Of a stretch of DNA of 64,000 nt, positions 1-10,192 are shown piece after piece. How positions within the stretch are numbered: position 1 is the stretch's first letter; each line of letters opens with the position of its first letter. Origin of the DNA: Palaemon carinicauda (taxonomy: Eukaryota; Arthropoda; Malacostraca; Decapoda; Palaemonidae); the NCBI RefSeq assembly GCF_036898095.1, contig NC_090728.1, forward strand, positions 83,687,391-83,751,390. The letters run 5' to 3'. The notes under the pieces were generated by a model. It searched no databases. It was not told where the DNA came from and saw only the letters and a program-made list of their open reading frames with translations. The translations under genes and the position numbers were made by a program.

Positions 1-168
1 TCCTAACACCTCTTTTATTTGCGCCGAACCTATTGCAAGTTCACTCATACGGATGCCACGCTCATGCTTTTCAATAATTCCTTGCTTTACTTCTAAAGAA
101 AGCATTCCCTTATTTCTTTTCTCACCACTACCACTACCACATGCGAAAATAAGCCTTTTAGGACCCAT
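1..168 (-). pseudogene. Tigger-type transposase, N-terminal DNA-binding segment (partial)
   Basis: Translation from the ATG at 168-166 gives MGPKR, a Gly/Ser linker, then LSLEVKQGIIEKHERG and a SELA segment. This matches the CENP-B-type N-terminal helix-turn-helix that pogo/Tigger transposases use to bind their terminal repeats. After about 46 residues it runs straight into IGSAQIKEVLG, which in the sister copy at 46536-48017 belongs to the C-terminal region. So the DDE catalytic core has been deleted here as well. The fragment runs off the window edge. It is a non-autonomous derivative and not a host gene. Confidence 0.7.
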
Positions 169-605
169 GATTTACATAAAATACCGTAAAAGGATGAACA
201 TAAAAAATCACGATTAAAACACAGTTAATAGCAGAACGCACAGGGAACAACCACACGAAGCCGAGAGAACAGAGGAATGTCCCAAGCCACGCTAATTGAG
301 GGTCCCTCCGAGGTCGAAGTGCTGCCTTCTATCGGCGGAAATAAAAAACACATCAGGCGCTATGAGCACCGTCTACGCGTACGAATATTGTTTACTTCGG
401 GTGTCGAAAAAAAAATTCGGGTGTAGAGTAGGAACGTGTTCGAATTGTACTTCACGTGTCGAAAAATTCGGATACAACCGGTACGACGAAAATTGCTTAC
501 TTGTGTGTCGAAATAAAATTCGGGTGTAGAGTCGAAAAATTGCTCGAATTTTACTTCGGATGTTGGAAAATTCGGATGTAGATACGTTCGGATGTAGAAG
601 TTCCA

Positions 606-608
<3 letters not shown>
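1..608 (-). mobile_element. pogo/Tigger-like DNA transposon, copy A (cut by window edge)
   Basis: The end at 608 reads CCACTG followed by TA, the target dinucleotide of pogo/Tc1-mariner elements. Its inverted terminal sequence, read from the right, begins CAGTGGAACTTCTACATCCG. The 430 bp before it are nearly the same as the right half of the complete copy at 46536-48017, including a run of 'TTCGGGTGTAGA' type subrepeats near 400-600. The left end lies outside the window. The minus strand carries the start of a transposase reading frame (see 1-168). Confidence 0.8.
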
Positions 609-692
<84 letters not shown>

Positions 693-716
693 TGTATATA
701 TATACATACAGTATAT
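609..716. repeat. (TA)n microsatellite
   Basis: Almost pure TA repeats start directly at the TA next to the Tigger copy A terminus and decay into TATG/TACA variants by about 716. Reading frames made of alternating Tyr-Ile across this tract are not genes. Confidence 0.95.
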
Positions 717-987
717 GGATAAATATCAACACAACATCGTGTTCAAATAGAAATAAATTTCTACCTCATACTTGGGATCGAACGCTGGCCCCTTCTAATG
801 AAAGGCCAGGTCGAAACCAACCATGCCACGAGAGGCCATATAAGAAATCGGAACCTAACGCTACCCAGCTGTTAAGGATTTACCTGGCAAGACATCAGTC
901 TCTTACCAGCGAGTTTTACCTGACTTCCCGGCCCACCACGTGACACAGTTGGTAGTAATTCATTCAAATTACCCCTAATAAATCAAT
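715..987 (-). repeat. tRNA-derived SINE, copy 1 of a direct pair
   Basis: On the minus strand there is an A-box-like TGGCATGGTTGG (828-817) and a B-box-like GTTCGATCC (783-775), about 35 bp apart as in a tRNA gene with RNA polymerase III internal promoters. A body follows and ends near ATGGATAAATATCAACAC (715). The same sequence recurs 273 bp downstream. No intact cloverleaf is proposed. This is a short interspersed element and not a functional tRNA. Confidence 0.65.
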
Positions 988-1190
988 ATGGATAAATATC
1001 AACACAACATCGTGTTCAAATAGAAATAAATTTCTACCTCATACTTGGGATCAAACGCTGGCCCCTCCTAATGAAAGGCCAGGTCGAAACCAACCATGCC
1101 ACGAGAGGCCATAGAAGAAATCGGAACTTAACGCTACCGAGCTGTTAAGGATTTACCTGGCGAGACATCAGTCTCTTACCAGTGAGTTTT
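988..1190 (-). repeat. tRNA-derived SINE, copy 2
   Basis: Near-identical direct repeat of 715-920, differing by scattered point changes. The B-box here reads GTTTGATCC in place of GTTCGATCC, so its promoter is damaged. The spacing between copies (273 bp) includes about 60 bp of unrelated AT-rich sequence. Confidence 0.65.
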
Positions 1191-1229
1191 TCTCCTCTGT
1201 CCTCATACACCTGACAACAGGTATCTCAG

Positions 1230-1531
1230 TCAGATTAAAACAGCATCAGGTGGCCGTCTCCAGGGGTTCTCTTAATAATGCCTTAGCCTCCCACTGGTTA
1301 GGGTCAAGTCACAGAATGGGATGGTCAGAGGCAAAAAAAATAATCCATGTAAATGACTATTTCCAAGGGAATATTGTTGAATCCTTTTTAATCTCTTGTA
1401 CCAAAGGTAGAAATTTGAATCTAAGCCCAGGTCTGTTTTCCATTAATCCAGTATTATTCTTTTACCTAAAATCTGACCTTTCCGGAATTATTAAGAAACT
1501 GACAGCTGTTGGATCCCCTTCTCCTGTATAA
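1230..1531 (+). pseudogene. Penelope-like endonuclease C-terminal fragment
   Basis: An open stretch of about 95 codons with no ATG start contains NNALASHWL, a His-Arg-Met-Gly-Trp turn, SEAKKI, NIVESFLIS and an SPGLFSINP tail. The pattern 'ALA.H....H...W..A..I...Y..RN..ES..I' is what I expect after the GIY-YIG nuclease core of Penelope-like elements. That is family knowledge, not a database match. The core itself and all upstream reverse transcriptase are missing, so the insertion is strongly 5'-truncated. It stops at a TAA just before the noncoding end module. Confidence 0.5.
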
Positions 1532-1639
1532 ATACGATGTCTTTGTATATGTATTCTCATTGTTGAGTCTGTTGATGTCCTTAGTGGATGAAAGTACTAA
1601 CTCCAATCAAGTCTTTTAACTTTTCCTTCCGTGGCTATA

Positions 1640-1659
1640 ATACACACACACACACACAC

Positions 1660-1733
<74 letters not shown>
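1640..1733. repeat. (CA)n(TA)n(TG)n palindromic microsatellite
   Basis: About 10 CA units, about 16 TA units and about 20 TG units follow each other. The whole tract is self-complementary and forms the loop of the Penelope inverted pair on either side. Confidence 0.9.
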
Positions 1734-1738
<5 letters not shown>

Positions 1739-2101
1739 GAAGTCACGAAAGCTGACACGTGATGAGTATAAAATATATTATAGCCACTGAAGGAAAAAGG
1801 AAAAGACTTGATTGGAGTTAGTACTTTCATCCATTAGTGACATCAACGGAATCAGCAATGAGAATACATATCCAAAGACATCGTATTGGATCCCCTTCTG
1901 TATAAATACGATGCCTTTGTATATGTAGGCTATTCTCAGTGTTGAGTCTGTTGATGTCCCCAGTGGACGAAAGTACTAACTCCAATCATGTCTTTTCATT
2001 TTTCCTTCCGTAGTTATAATACATATTATACTCATCATGTGTCAGCTTTCGTGATTTCTACACACACACACACACACGAATACACATACACCGCATATAC
2101 A

Positions 2102-2102
<1 letters not shown>

Positions 2103-2150
<48 letters not shown>

Positions 2151-2169
2151 CAGTATATATACAGATATA
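2103..2169. repeat. (TA)n microsatellite abutting Tigger-like element B
   Basis: TA repeats with CATACAG interruptions end in the TA dinucleotide that precedes the CAGTGAACCCTC terminus at 2170. Confidence 0.85.
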
Positions 2170-2832
2170 CAGTGAACCCTCGTTTATCGCGGTAGATAGG
2201 TTCCAGACCCGACCGCGATAGGTGAAAATCCGCGAAGTAGTGACAACAAAATTACCTATTTATTTAACATGTATATTCAGACTTTTAAAACCTTCCCTTG
2301 TACGTAGTACTGTTAACAAACTACCCTTTAATGTACAGAACACTTAATGCATGTACTACATTACCCTAAACTAAAACAGGCACAAATATTAATTTAATTA
2401 AAGGCAATTTTATATCATGCGTTTCCTAAACACGCCAAAAAGCACGATACAAAATGGCAACCAATGTTTTGTTTACGTTTATCTCTGATCATAATGAAGA
2501 AACAAACGCATTTACACATCTGTGGATAGGTTAGTTTTTGCATCGATTATATTGATTATTCTGTACAGTATGATGATTTTGTTATTACCTACCAATGTTT
2601 TACTTAATTTTTCTTAGGACTTCCAAATGAAATGTTTTTCTTTATGACGCCGCCTGAAACGACGGCGTCATAAAGTACGCTCAGTAAACAAACGAAGGCA
2701 TTTAACGCGCATGATGAAAGTGATAGATAATGATATTACAGTAAAAGCTTTTAGAAAATATGTTATTACAAATATTATTTACCGTATCGATATAAAATCA
2801 TACATACGTAGCAAAGCAGGAAAACAATTTAC

Positions 2833-2835
<3 letters not shown>

Positions 2836-2914
<79 letters not shown>
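2836..2914. repeat. (GA)n microsatellite
   Basis: Uninterrupted GA dinucleotides, inside Tigger-like element B. Confidence 0.97.
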
Positions 2915-2915
<1 letters not shown>

Positions 2916-3114
2916 GTTTTACATACGTAAATGTAAATTTAAAAAAAAAAAATAGCCCCATTTCATATAAAATAGGTTATTACAAATATTTTATTTCATC
3001 ATATTACAGTAGTCTGTATAATACTGTAAAGTTCAGTACAGTATGTTGTTGTTATAGTCGTGGCGATGAAATTCTCACGAAACAAAAACACGACATTCCA
3101 TTACAACAGCTGAT

Positions 3115-3116
<2 letters not shown>

Positions 3117-3170
<54 letters not shown>
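3117..3170. repeat. (CT)n microsatellite
   Basis: Uninterrupted CT dinucleotides inside element B. The homologous place in element C holds a (GA)n array on the inverted segment. Confidence 0.97.
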
Positions 3171-3174
<4 letters not shown>

Positions 3175-3654
3175 GTTATACAATACTTACATATAGATGA
3201 AGAAACTAGAATTAGTTTTCTTAGTGTCAATTAAATAAGAAACGAAAAAATTATGCCGAGTTTACATCCATTTCAATCGTTGCTAAAAATACGGCATCCG
3301 ATTTCATCAGCAAACCACTATTTTTTGGGAAACAGCATTTTATTCTAGAAAATTGCTACTCTTTAAATAGTTAATTGCACATTAAAAAAGCGTGTACTTT
3401 TGTTTTTAAATTTCGGGTGTGTTTTAAAAATCGAGTATTGTTGACTTCTTTTTGTTTTACTTTTGGCTGTGATTAGATCAGCTGATGTCTAGCTGCCGCT
3501 CTTGGGAGTGTACGAATACACTAACAAAGTATCGTTTATACCATTTCTTAACTTATTCAAACCGTCTACATACAGTATACAGTTGATATTACATAAGCAC
3601 CAATGTGTTATAACCTATAAAATTTTTTTTGTTTGTTACATTTAAAACAACACA

Positions 3655-3722
<68 letters not shown>
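3655..3722. repeat. (CT)n microsatellite
   Basis: Uninterrupted CT dinucleotides inside element B, close to its right end. Confidence 0.97.
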
Positions 3723-3725
<3 letters not shown>

Positions 3726-3987
3726 GGCTACTTTTCACTACCTCCCATTCCTTAGCTCTCTCTATCTCTAACAAATGATATCTTCGTTGCTCCTCAAAGT
3801 TTCATTTATATTGAAAATCAATCATGATTCAATTTTCCTTACTTTCTCCAATCTCGCACCATCGGTCACATCGCGGTATTTTCAAAATTTCCGGAAAATC
3901 CGCGATTTTTGTATATACATGTGTTATGAAAAAAATCCGCGAAGTGGTGAATCCGCGATGGTCGAACCGCGAAGTAGGGAGGGTTCA

Positions 3988-3990
<3 letters not shown>

Positions 3991-4071
<81 letters not shown>
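3991..4071. repeat. (TA)n microsatellite abutting element B
   Basis: Pure TA repeat of about 40 units begins at the TA target dinucleotide next to the right terminus of element B. Confidence 0.95.
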
Positions 4072-4073
<2 letters not shown>

Positions 4074-4158
4074 CAATTCTAATGTACTTATACCTGTCAA
4101 ATTCAGGTTTTTTGTACTTTGAATTGAAATCAACCTATTTTCACCATCGTAGCTAATT
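4072..4158 (-). repeat. SINE-like repeat segment split by the LINE insertion
   Basis: This 80-bp segment (ACTTATACCTGTCAAATTC... to ...CGTAGCTAATT) recurs at 6955-7040 almost unchanged. Its continuation is found after the LINE at 6703. The LINE therefore landed in this repeat. Confidence 0.7.
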
Positions 4159-6702
4159 ATTATTATTATTATTATTATTACTATCCAAGCTACAACCCTA
4201 GTTGGAAAAGCAAGATGCTATAAGCCCAGGGGCTCCAACAGGGAAAAATAGCCCAGTGAGGAAAGGAAATAAGGAAATAAATAAATGAAGAGAACAAATT
4301 AACAATAAATCATTCTAAAACAAGTAACAACGTCAAAACAGACATGTCATATATAAACTATTAACAACATCAAAAACAAATATGTCATAAATAAACTATA
4401 AAAAGACTCATGTCCGCCTGGTCAACAAAAAAGCATTTGCTCCAACTTTGAACTTTTGAAGTTCTACTGATTCAACCACCCGATTAGGAAGATCATTCCA
4501 CAACTTGGTAACAGCTGGAATAAAACTTCTAGAATACTGCGTAGTATTGAGTCTCGTGATGAAGAAGGCCTGGCTATTAGAATTAACTGCCTGCCTAGTA
4601 TTACGAACAGGATAGAATTGTCCAGGGAGATCTGAATGTAAAGGATGGTCAGAATTATGAAAAATCTTATGCAACATGCATAATGAACTAATTGAACGAC
4701 GGTGCCAGAGATTAATATCTAGATCAGGAATAAGAAATTTAATCGACCGTAAGTTTCTGTCCAACAAATTAAGATGAGAATCAGCAGCTGAAGACCAGAC
4801 AGGAGAACAATACTCAAAACAAGGTAGAATGAAAGAATTAAAACACTTCTTCAGAATAGATTGATCACCGAAAATCTTGAAAGACTTTCTCAATAAGCCA
4901 ATTTTTTGTGCAATTGAAGAAGACACAGACCTTATATGTTTCTCAAAAGTAAATTTACTGTCGAGAATCACACCTAAAATTTTGAAAGAGTCATACATAT
5001 TTAAAGAAACATTATCAATACTGAGATCTGGATGTTGAGGAGCCACCGTCCTTGACCTACTTACAATCATACTTTGAGTTTTGTTAGGATTCAACTTCAT
5101 ACCCCATAATTTGCACCATGCACTAATTCTAGCTAAGTCTCTATTAAGGGATTCACCAACCCTAGATCTACATTCAGGGGATGGAATTGATGCAAAGAGA
5201 GTAGCATCATCTGCATATGCAACAAGCTTGTTTTCAAGGCCAAACCACATGTCATGTGTATATAGTATGAAAAGTAATGGGCCAAGAACACTACCCTGTG
5301 GAACACCGGATATCACATTCCTATAATCACTATGGTGCCCATCAACAACAACTCTTTGAGATCTATTACTTAAAAAATCAATAATAATGCTAAGAAACGA
5401 CCCACCCACTCCCAACTGTTTCAGTTTGAAAACAAGGGCCTCATGATTAACACGGTCAAAGGCAGCACTAAAATCAAGGCCAATCATACGAACTTCCCGA
5501 CCACAATCAAGGGATTTCTGTACAGCATTGGAGATTGTAAGAAGGGCATCACATGCTCCAAGGCCTTTACGAAAACCAAATTGCAAACTAGGGAGTAGAT
5601 GATTACCTTCAGCAAACCTGTTAAGACGTTTTGCCAGAAGACGTTCAAAAACTTTAGATAATATGGGAGTTATGGAAATTGGGCGGTAATCAGTGGGACT
5701 TGAGCTACCACAAACACATTTACATAGAGGAGTAACATTACCAATTCTCCAACTAGTGCTAAAAGCTCCTCTTCTTGCTAACTTGCGCAAAATAACAGAT
5801 AACTTTGGAGCTAAGAAATCTGCTGTCTTTATAAAAAACAAAGGAAAAATACCATTTGGGTCTACACCTCCATAGGCATCAAGGTCCATCAACAGAGCTT
5901 TAATCTCACGAGATCGAAAAGCTAAACTAGTTAGTTTAGCCTCAGGAAAACAGGAATGAGGAAGTTCAAGTTTTTCATTACTCTGTTTACTGTCGAAAAC
6001 ATCAGCCAAAAGGGTTGCCTTTTCCTTTGGACAGTGAGTGACTGAGCCATCTGGTTTGAGTAAAGGAGGAACTGTTGCATCTACACCAAAGAGTGCAGAT
6101 TTAAGGGTAGACCACCATTTATGTTCCTGAGTTGTACCAGAAAGTGTTTCTTTTATAGTTAAATTGTACTCCTTTTCAGTTGAGGCATAAACTCTCTGAG
6201 CAAAAGCTCGAAGCTGAGTATAGTTGCTCCAGGTCAAATCTGATCTGTTACCCTTCCAAAGATGATAGGCCTCCTGTTTCTCCAAATAAGCACGTCTACA
6301 ATCATCATTGAACCACGGTTTGTCCTTCACTCGGTACCTTAGCACACGAGAAAGGATACGCCTATCAATTATGTTGACTAGATTCTCATTCAAAGGGACA
6401 ACAGGATCTGCACTATCATATAATTGTGACCAATTCAAGCACAAAAGATCATGCAAAATCCCATTCCAGTCTGCTTGGGATTTCATATAAATTTTACAAG
6501 AATATGATATATCAGGGACAGGCTGCTCAGTCTTCACTAATAATGAAATCAAGGCATGATCAGATGTCCCGACTGGAGAACCAACCTTACTAGTTATAAC
6601 GCCAGGGGAGTCAGTGTATACGAGGTCCAAGCAATTACCAGACCTGTGAGTAGCTTCATTTATGATTTGCTCACAGCCTGATTCAGAGGCAAAGTCTAAA
6701 GC
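4159..6702 (-). mobile_element. 5'-truncated non-LTR retrotransposon (CR1/L2/Jockey-type LINE)
   Basis: Minus-strand LINE ending 3' in a (TAA)n-type tail (ATT repeats from 4159). It is flanked by a 6-bp direct repeat CTAATT at 4153-4158 and 6703-6708, consistent with target-primed insertion. The 3' untranslated tail (4185-4400) contains the block 'GCCCCTGGGCTTATAGCAT...TTGTAGCTT'. That block recurs at 7750-7850, 16430-16490, 34660-34720 and 40200-40265, so the family is abundant. The 5' end is cut inside the endonuclease domain. The family assignment to clade is uncertain. Confidence 0.85.
4408..6702 (-). CDS. LINE ORF2: endonuclease C-terminus plus reverse transcriptase (5' partial, open)
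   Basis: The frame is open for 765 codons, from the truncation point to the stop at 4408. There is no ATG at its start because the upstream part was never copied. In order it shows the end of an apurinic-type endonuclease with the SDH motif (TSDHALI), a KPWFNDDCR linker typical of CR1/Jockey-type elements, and reverse transcriptase. The RT blocks visible are YRPISITPILSKVFERLL, FGFRKGLGACDAL, IGLDFSAAFDRVNH, SGVPQGSVLGPLLF and the catalytic YADDATLF. A C-terminal region ends with LWNDLPNRVV. The product would copy its own RNA at a nicked chromosomal target in the nucleus. The lack of stops or frameshifts over 2.3 kb suggests a recent insertion. Confidence 0.9.
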   Translation of the reverse strand, partial: ALDFASESGCEQIINEATHRSGNCLDLVYTDSPGVITSKVGSPVGTSDHALISLLVKTEQPVPDISYSCKIYMKSQADWNGILHDLLCLNWSQLYDSADPVVPLNENLVNIIDRRILSRVLRYRVKDKPWFNDDCRRAYLEKQEAYHLWKGNRSDLTWSNYTQLRAFAQRVYASTEKEYNLTIKETLSGTTQEHKWWSTLKSALFGVDATVPPLLKPDGSVTHCPKEKATLLADVFDSKQSNEKLELPHSCFPEAKLTSLAFRSREIKALLMDLDAYGGVDPNGIFPLFFIKTADFLAPKLSVILRKLARRGAFSTSWRIGNVTPLCKCVCGSSSPTDYRPISITPILSKVFERLLAKRLNRFAEGNHLLPSLQFGFRKGLGACDALLTISNAVQKSLDCGREVRMIGLDFSAAFDRVNHEALVFKLKQLGVGGSFLSIIIDFLSNRSQRVVVDGHHSDYRNVISGVPQGSVLGPLLFILYTHDMWFGLENKLVAYADDATLFASIPSPECRSRVGESLNRDLARISAWCKLWGMKLNPNKTQSMIVSRSRTVAPQHPDLSIDNVSLNMYDSFKILGVILDSKFTFEKHIRSVSSSIAQKIGLLRKSFKIFGDQSILKKCFNSFILPCFEYCSPVWSSAADSHLNLLDRNLRSIKFLIPDLDINLWHRRSISSLCMLHKIFHNSDHPLHSDLPGQFYPVRNTRQAVNSNSQAFFITRLNTTQYSRSFIPAVTKLWNDLPNRVVESVELQKFKVGANAFLLTRRT

Positions 6703-7055
6703 CTAATTTGTATGTTTGTGACTTGGCAGTCAATTTATAATAAATTTTGCATATTTAGGCGTGTTTTTCATATTCAAATGAACCATATATTTTAGATACA
6801 TTGTCTTGATTCTCTTAATGACCTCGGGATCAGAGCCCCTGGTGAAGTCACACAAAGACAACAGCTTCTGAGCGGCCGGAAATCGAACCCTGGTCCAGGA
6901 AATTTGTAACAACAGTGACATAGCACTTAGCCATGAAGAAAGATGAAAGACAATGACAATTCTTCTGTACTTATACCTGTCAAATTCAGGTTTTTTGTAC
7001 TTAGAATTGAAATCAACCCATCTTCACCATCATAGCTGATTGCTATGTTTGTGAC
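6703..7055 (-). repeat. tRNA-like SINE module, rest of the LINE-split repeat
   Basis: Continues the repeat broken at 4158. On the minus strand it has an A-box-like TGGCTAAGTGC (6933-6923) and a B-box-like GGTTCGATT (6889-6880). The body 'CAGGGGCTCTGATCC' is repeated at 7160-7180. The end module (6955-7055) repeats 4072-4158. Confidence 0.55.
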
Positions 7056-7375
7056 TTGGCATTCGATTAATGATAAATTTTGCACATTTATGCATGTTTT
7101 TCATATTGAAATGAGCCATATATTTTAGATACATTAATGTCTGGATTCTTTTAACGACCTCAGGATCAGAGCCCCTGGTGAAATCACACAAAGACATTAG
7201 CTTCTGATCCCATGGTCGTTAAGAGAATCCAGACAATAATGTATTTAAAATATATCGCTCTTTTGAATATGAATAATACGTCTGTGCAAAATTTAGCAAT
7301 AATCAAATGGCAAGGCACAAACATACCAATTAGCTACGATGGTGAAGATATGTTGATTTCAATTCTAAATACAAA
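7042..7375. repeat. inverted pair of SINE body modules
   Basis: The body module (TTTGTGACTTGG ... CAGAGCCCCTGGTGAAATC) occurs at 7042-7207 in the same direction as 6703-6870. It is then followed at once by its reverse complement at 7208-7360, starting GGTCGTTAAGAGAATCCAGA. The two form a hairpin-capable palindrome of about 150-bp arms with almost no spacer. Confidence 0.6.
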
Positions 7376-7389
7376 AAAAAATCTCAGTG

Positions 7390-7581
7390 TTGTACAGTGT
7401 ATGAGGACAGAGGAGAATCCGTAAAGAAATGACCAGGCTATTTGGTATATGAATAGGAAAAGGGAAAGTGATCCGTAACCTGAGAGAAGTATCTAATTTA
7501 ATACTGTGTGGCCAGTCAAAGGAACCCATAACTCTTGGGGCAGTATCTCAATGGGTGGCTGGTACCCTTGCCAGCCTACTA

Positions 7582-7590
<9 letters not shown>
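7390..7590 (-). repeat. SINE head of the 'GGTTGGCCAGGGCACC' family, 3' truncated
   Basis: The reverse complement matches the heads at 15862-16040, 39705-39900 and 40289-40383 (GGCACCAGCC..., GAGAGTTATGGGGTCC-type, TTTGACTGGCCA). Here it is more diverged and lacks the LINE-like tail. Confidence 0.6.
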
Positions 7591-7658
<68 letters not shown>

Positions 7659-7706
7659 CATATATATATACACACATATATATGCACATATATACACATA
7701 CATACA

Positions 7707-7761
<55 letters not shown>
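7583..7761. repeat. (CA)n(TA)n plus (ATT)n compound microsatellite
   Basis: CA repeats run to about 7611 and TA repeats to about 7656. Mixed TA/CA follows to about 7708, then (ATT)n from 7709 to 7761. The last block is the 3' tail of the LINE fragment that follows. Confidence 0.9.
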
Positions 7762-7763
<2 letters not shown>

Positions 7764-8115
7764 TGGGTAAGCTACAACCCTAGATGGAAAAGCAAGATGT
7801 TATAAGCCCATGGGCTCTAACAGGGAAAAATAGCCTAGTGAGGAAAGGAAATAAAGAAATAAAAATTAAAATAGAATATTTCAAAAACATTGTCAGCGTT
7901 AAAACAGATGTTTGATATATAAACTATAAAAAGACTTGTGTAAGCTTGTTCAACATAAAAACATTTTTCTGCGAGTTTGAACTTTTGAAGTTCTACTGAT
8001 TCAACTTCCTGATTATGATCATTCCACAACATGGTTACAGCTGGAATAAAACTTCTAGATTACTTTGTAGAATTGAGCCTTATGAAGGAGAAGGCATGAC
8101 TATTAGAATTAACTG
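7708..8115 (-). mobile_element. LINE 3'-end fragment (same family as 4159-6702)
   Basis: Starts with the (ATT)n tail and matches the 3' UTR and the end of ORF2 of the 4159-6702 LINE on the minus strand, up to the 'ACAGCTGGAATAAAACTTCTAG' region. Indels break the frame. It ends in a short CATA repeat at 8117-8141. Confidence 0.8.
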
Positions 8116-8282
8116 CATACATACATACATACATACATACATTTTCTCTTTATAATATAGGGGAAATGGCCGCTAGAACCAATTGAACAACCAGGAAAGC
8201 AAGACAGACCACCTACAAGAGAATGCTCACAATGTGGGCCTCCGCAAATAACAAAGAAGTTGAAAAAGTTAAAATCCAAATA

Positions 8283-8728
8283 CAGTCGGACCTCATTAAT
8301 CGCGGATTCTTGCTTCGTGGTTTCAGTTTTTCGCGTCCAAGAACAATGTAACACCTAATAAACAAAAATTCTTATAAAAATCGCGATATAATTGAAGCTG
8401 GGCGATGATTTCAAATAGCCCTCACTCCTTTAATTTGGGAGCGCTGTGTGCCACTACATATCTCTTCACCCTGCTGGTCCTAGTTATCTCTGTATAGTAT
8501 ATATCCATTTACTGCAGTAAAATATTACAGCTATGTTTGAAATAAACCAAATTTTGATCAAAATGGTGTTTCACTTGACTCTATCCAATAATAATGCATG
8601 TAATATTCACATTTTAGTAGCGTATTTATAGTTAGAAACAGCGAATTATAATCCCATGCATTGTTTACATTCAAATCAGCTGATCAACCTTGCGTAGTCC
8701 GTCATCAGCCTGTATTTTTGGATCAAAT
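8283..8728. mobile_element. pogo/Tigger-like terminus, element interrupted by DIRS-1
   Basis: CAGTCGGACCTCATTAATCG after a TA dinucleotide resembles the CGCGG-bearing termini of elements B and C. The following 440 bp are AT-rich with no frame. The sequence is then broken by the DIRS-1 insertion at 8729. I could not find the matching right end beyond 18212, so only one terminus is supported. Confidence 0.45.
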
Positions 8729-8772
8729 AACGGATTTTGAGCGTAGCGAAAAATCTATTTTTGGGTAAGGTA

Positions 8773-9120
8773 GCCATGTCGTCCTGATGGAAGTTCCTTC
8801 AAAGGTAGCTTCCTAGGTATATTTGACTACAGTGATATATCCCAGAGAATTTACCAAAGGTATCCAGAATTCTAACTCCTGGAGCAAATATCCCTTAAAA
8901 TTTTACTAAGGGATATCGCGTAATATCAGAGGACGTGTTCTTGACACGTCTCATGGCTATCTACACCCCCAACAGAGCTTTCACTACGAGGGGAAAGAGA
9001 GGCAAGAATAGGGTGAGTCGTTCCAGAGACATCGCTCTCGACGAGTCACTACTGTACCGCAAATAGTGCGCCTGTCTGCCACCCGAGGCCTCACCGTCAT
9101 TCTTTGTAGCTTTGTAGGTG
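8773..9120. repeat. DIRS-1 left inverted terminal repeat
   Basis: Inverted match to 17850-18195 with scattered mismatches, from the 'GTCGTCCTGATGGAAGTTCC' block to 'ACCGTCATTCTTT'. The outermost 44 bp (8729-8772) are unique to this end and are repeated only in the internal complementary region. Confidence 0.9.
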
Positions 9121-9174
9121 ATGCAGATACAGTACTATAGGGAGGGATTCATTATCCTTTTGTCCCAAAAGAGG

Positions 9175-9280
9175 GTGGGTCCATCAGGACGACATGGCTA
9201 CCTCACCCAAAAATAGATTTTTCGCTACGCTCAAAATCCGTTTTTTGGGCTCAGGCCATGTCGTCGTGATGGAAGTGTAC
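9175..9280. repeat. DIRS-1 internal complementary region
   Basis: 9181-9242 is the reverse complement of the left end 8729-8790 with one mismatch. 9240-9275 is the reverse complement of the right end with one mismatch. They overlap in GTT. The segment is a near-perfect palindrome with arms CCATCAGGACGACATGG and CCATGTCGTCGTGATGG. In DIRS elements this region is thought to act as the template bridge that restores both ends on a circular intermediate. Confidence 0.9.
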
Positions 9281-10192
9281 CAGAGCATTAATGTATCTGT
9301 GGATTTCCAATAGTGCCGTTCATCTCGAGCTAAATCTTTCCTCTTCGGTCTTTAGACCTAGAGACACTTGATGTTACCGTTATACATCAATCAGCTGATC
9401 ATAAAATATGTCAGTGCTTCCTGCCCCCTACAGGGAAGAGTCTGGGTAGACTCGAGGAAAAAACCCGAGGATTGTGAGTTAAGGGAACAATCTAGCAAAC
9501 AGTTTGTATATTAGTGTCAACATATACGTAAAGCATAGTCTGTACTAGGATGGAAATGGCTTGGGCAGATTACTGTAGCTCCCGGGTCTGTGAAGAGACG
9601 GACAGGTTTATATATGTGTAGGAACACTTTAAACAGTAAAATGAACAGTCTAGTACAACAAGGTCTTACCTGTTTGCTTGGAACACCATGAATCTTAGTT
9701 CTAGTATTGACTTAATTATCAAAAGAGTCAAGGATGCTCTGACTTATGCATTTAAAGAATTGTTTAAATGACTATTTGAGTAAATATTTGGGGCGAAGGA
9801 GAAGCAAATATTCATTCTATTGTTTATTACAAAAATAGAAATCATGGTTGTAAACAATTACAATGTATGTTGAATAATTCTACATACGAGCATAAACAGT
9901 AATAACAAAATAAAAAAGGGGTTTTGCCTGAAAGGGAAAACATTAGCCACTCAAGGGAAACATGCAGTTTCGTTCTATAATCTGTTGTTACTAAAACACT
10001 GTGCATATAAGAATGCCTGGCACTTGTCAGTTTATTATGCTTAATGTCACCTATATAGGGAGAACAGTCTATAGTGTTATCACATAAACACAAAACTCAA
10101 CACGATATGTCTTACGAGTCCATCGTGCACACCCTTCACTATAAGTCCCTAATAGTGCGCTGTTCTTCGCAGGAATTAAGCAGCGGGTTTTA

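Larger units (their letters stand above)
1192..2060 (+). mobile_element. Penelope-like element 3' part with triplicated, inverted end module
   Basis: A GIY-YIG-associated coding fragment (1230-1531) is followed by a noncoding module of about 150 bp. The module occurs three times: 1530-1640 (plus), 1741-1884 (minus) and 1906-2058 (plus). Each contains AGTACTAACTCCAATCA and GTCAGCTTTCGTGA-type blocks. Penelope elements are known for repeated and inverted copies of their terminal regions, which fits. The first pair encloses a (CA)n(TA)n(TG)n tract and the second pair meets almost back to back near 1895. Confidence 0.6.
2170..3990. mobile_element. pogo/Tigger-like non-autonomous element B
   Basis: The left end CAGTGAACCCTCGTTTATCG and the right end (reverse complement CAGTGAACCCTCCCTACTTC) are imperfect inverted repeats that both continue into CGCGG-rich subterminal sequence. 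Each is flanked by TA. The 1,821-bp interior has no transposase frame. It contains three GA/CT arrays and a block around 2400-2820 shared with element C (21365-23934). The block 3090-3730 is shared with C in inverted orientation. Termini of this type are typical of Tigger-derived internal-deletion elements. Confidence 0.75.

Noticed and set aside
360..943. Long Tyr-Ile repeat reading frames on both strands
   Set aside because: They are translations of a (TA)n microsatellite and continue into SINE sequence. There is no codon bias or conserved domain.
2711..3196. 161-codon frame with Arg-Glu repeats
   Set aside because: It is a (GA)n and (CT)n array read through inside a non-autonomous transposon. 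The same applies to similar frames at 22888-23391 and 62726-63001.
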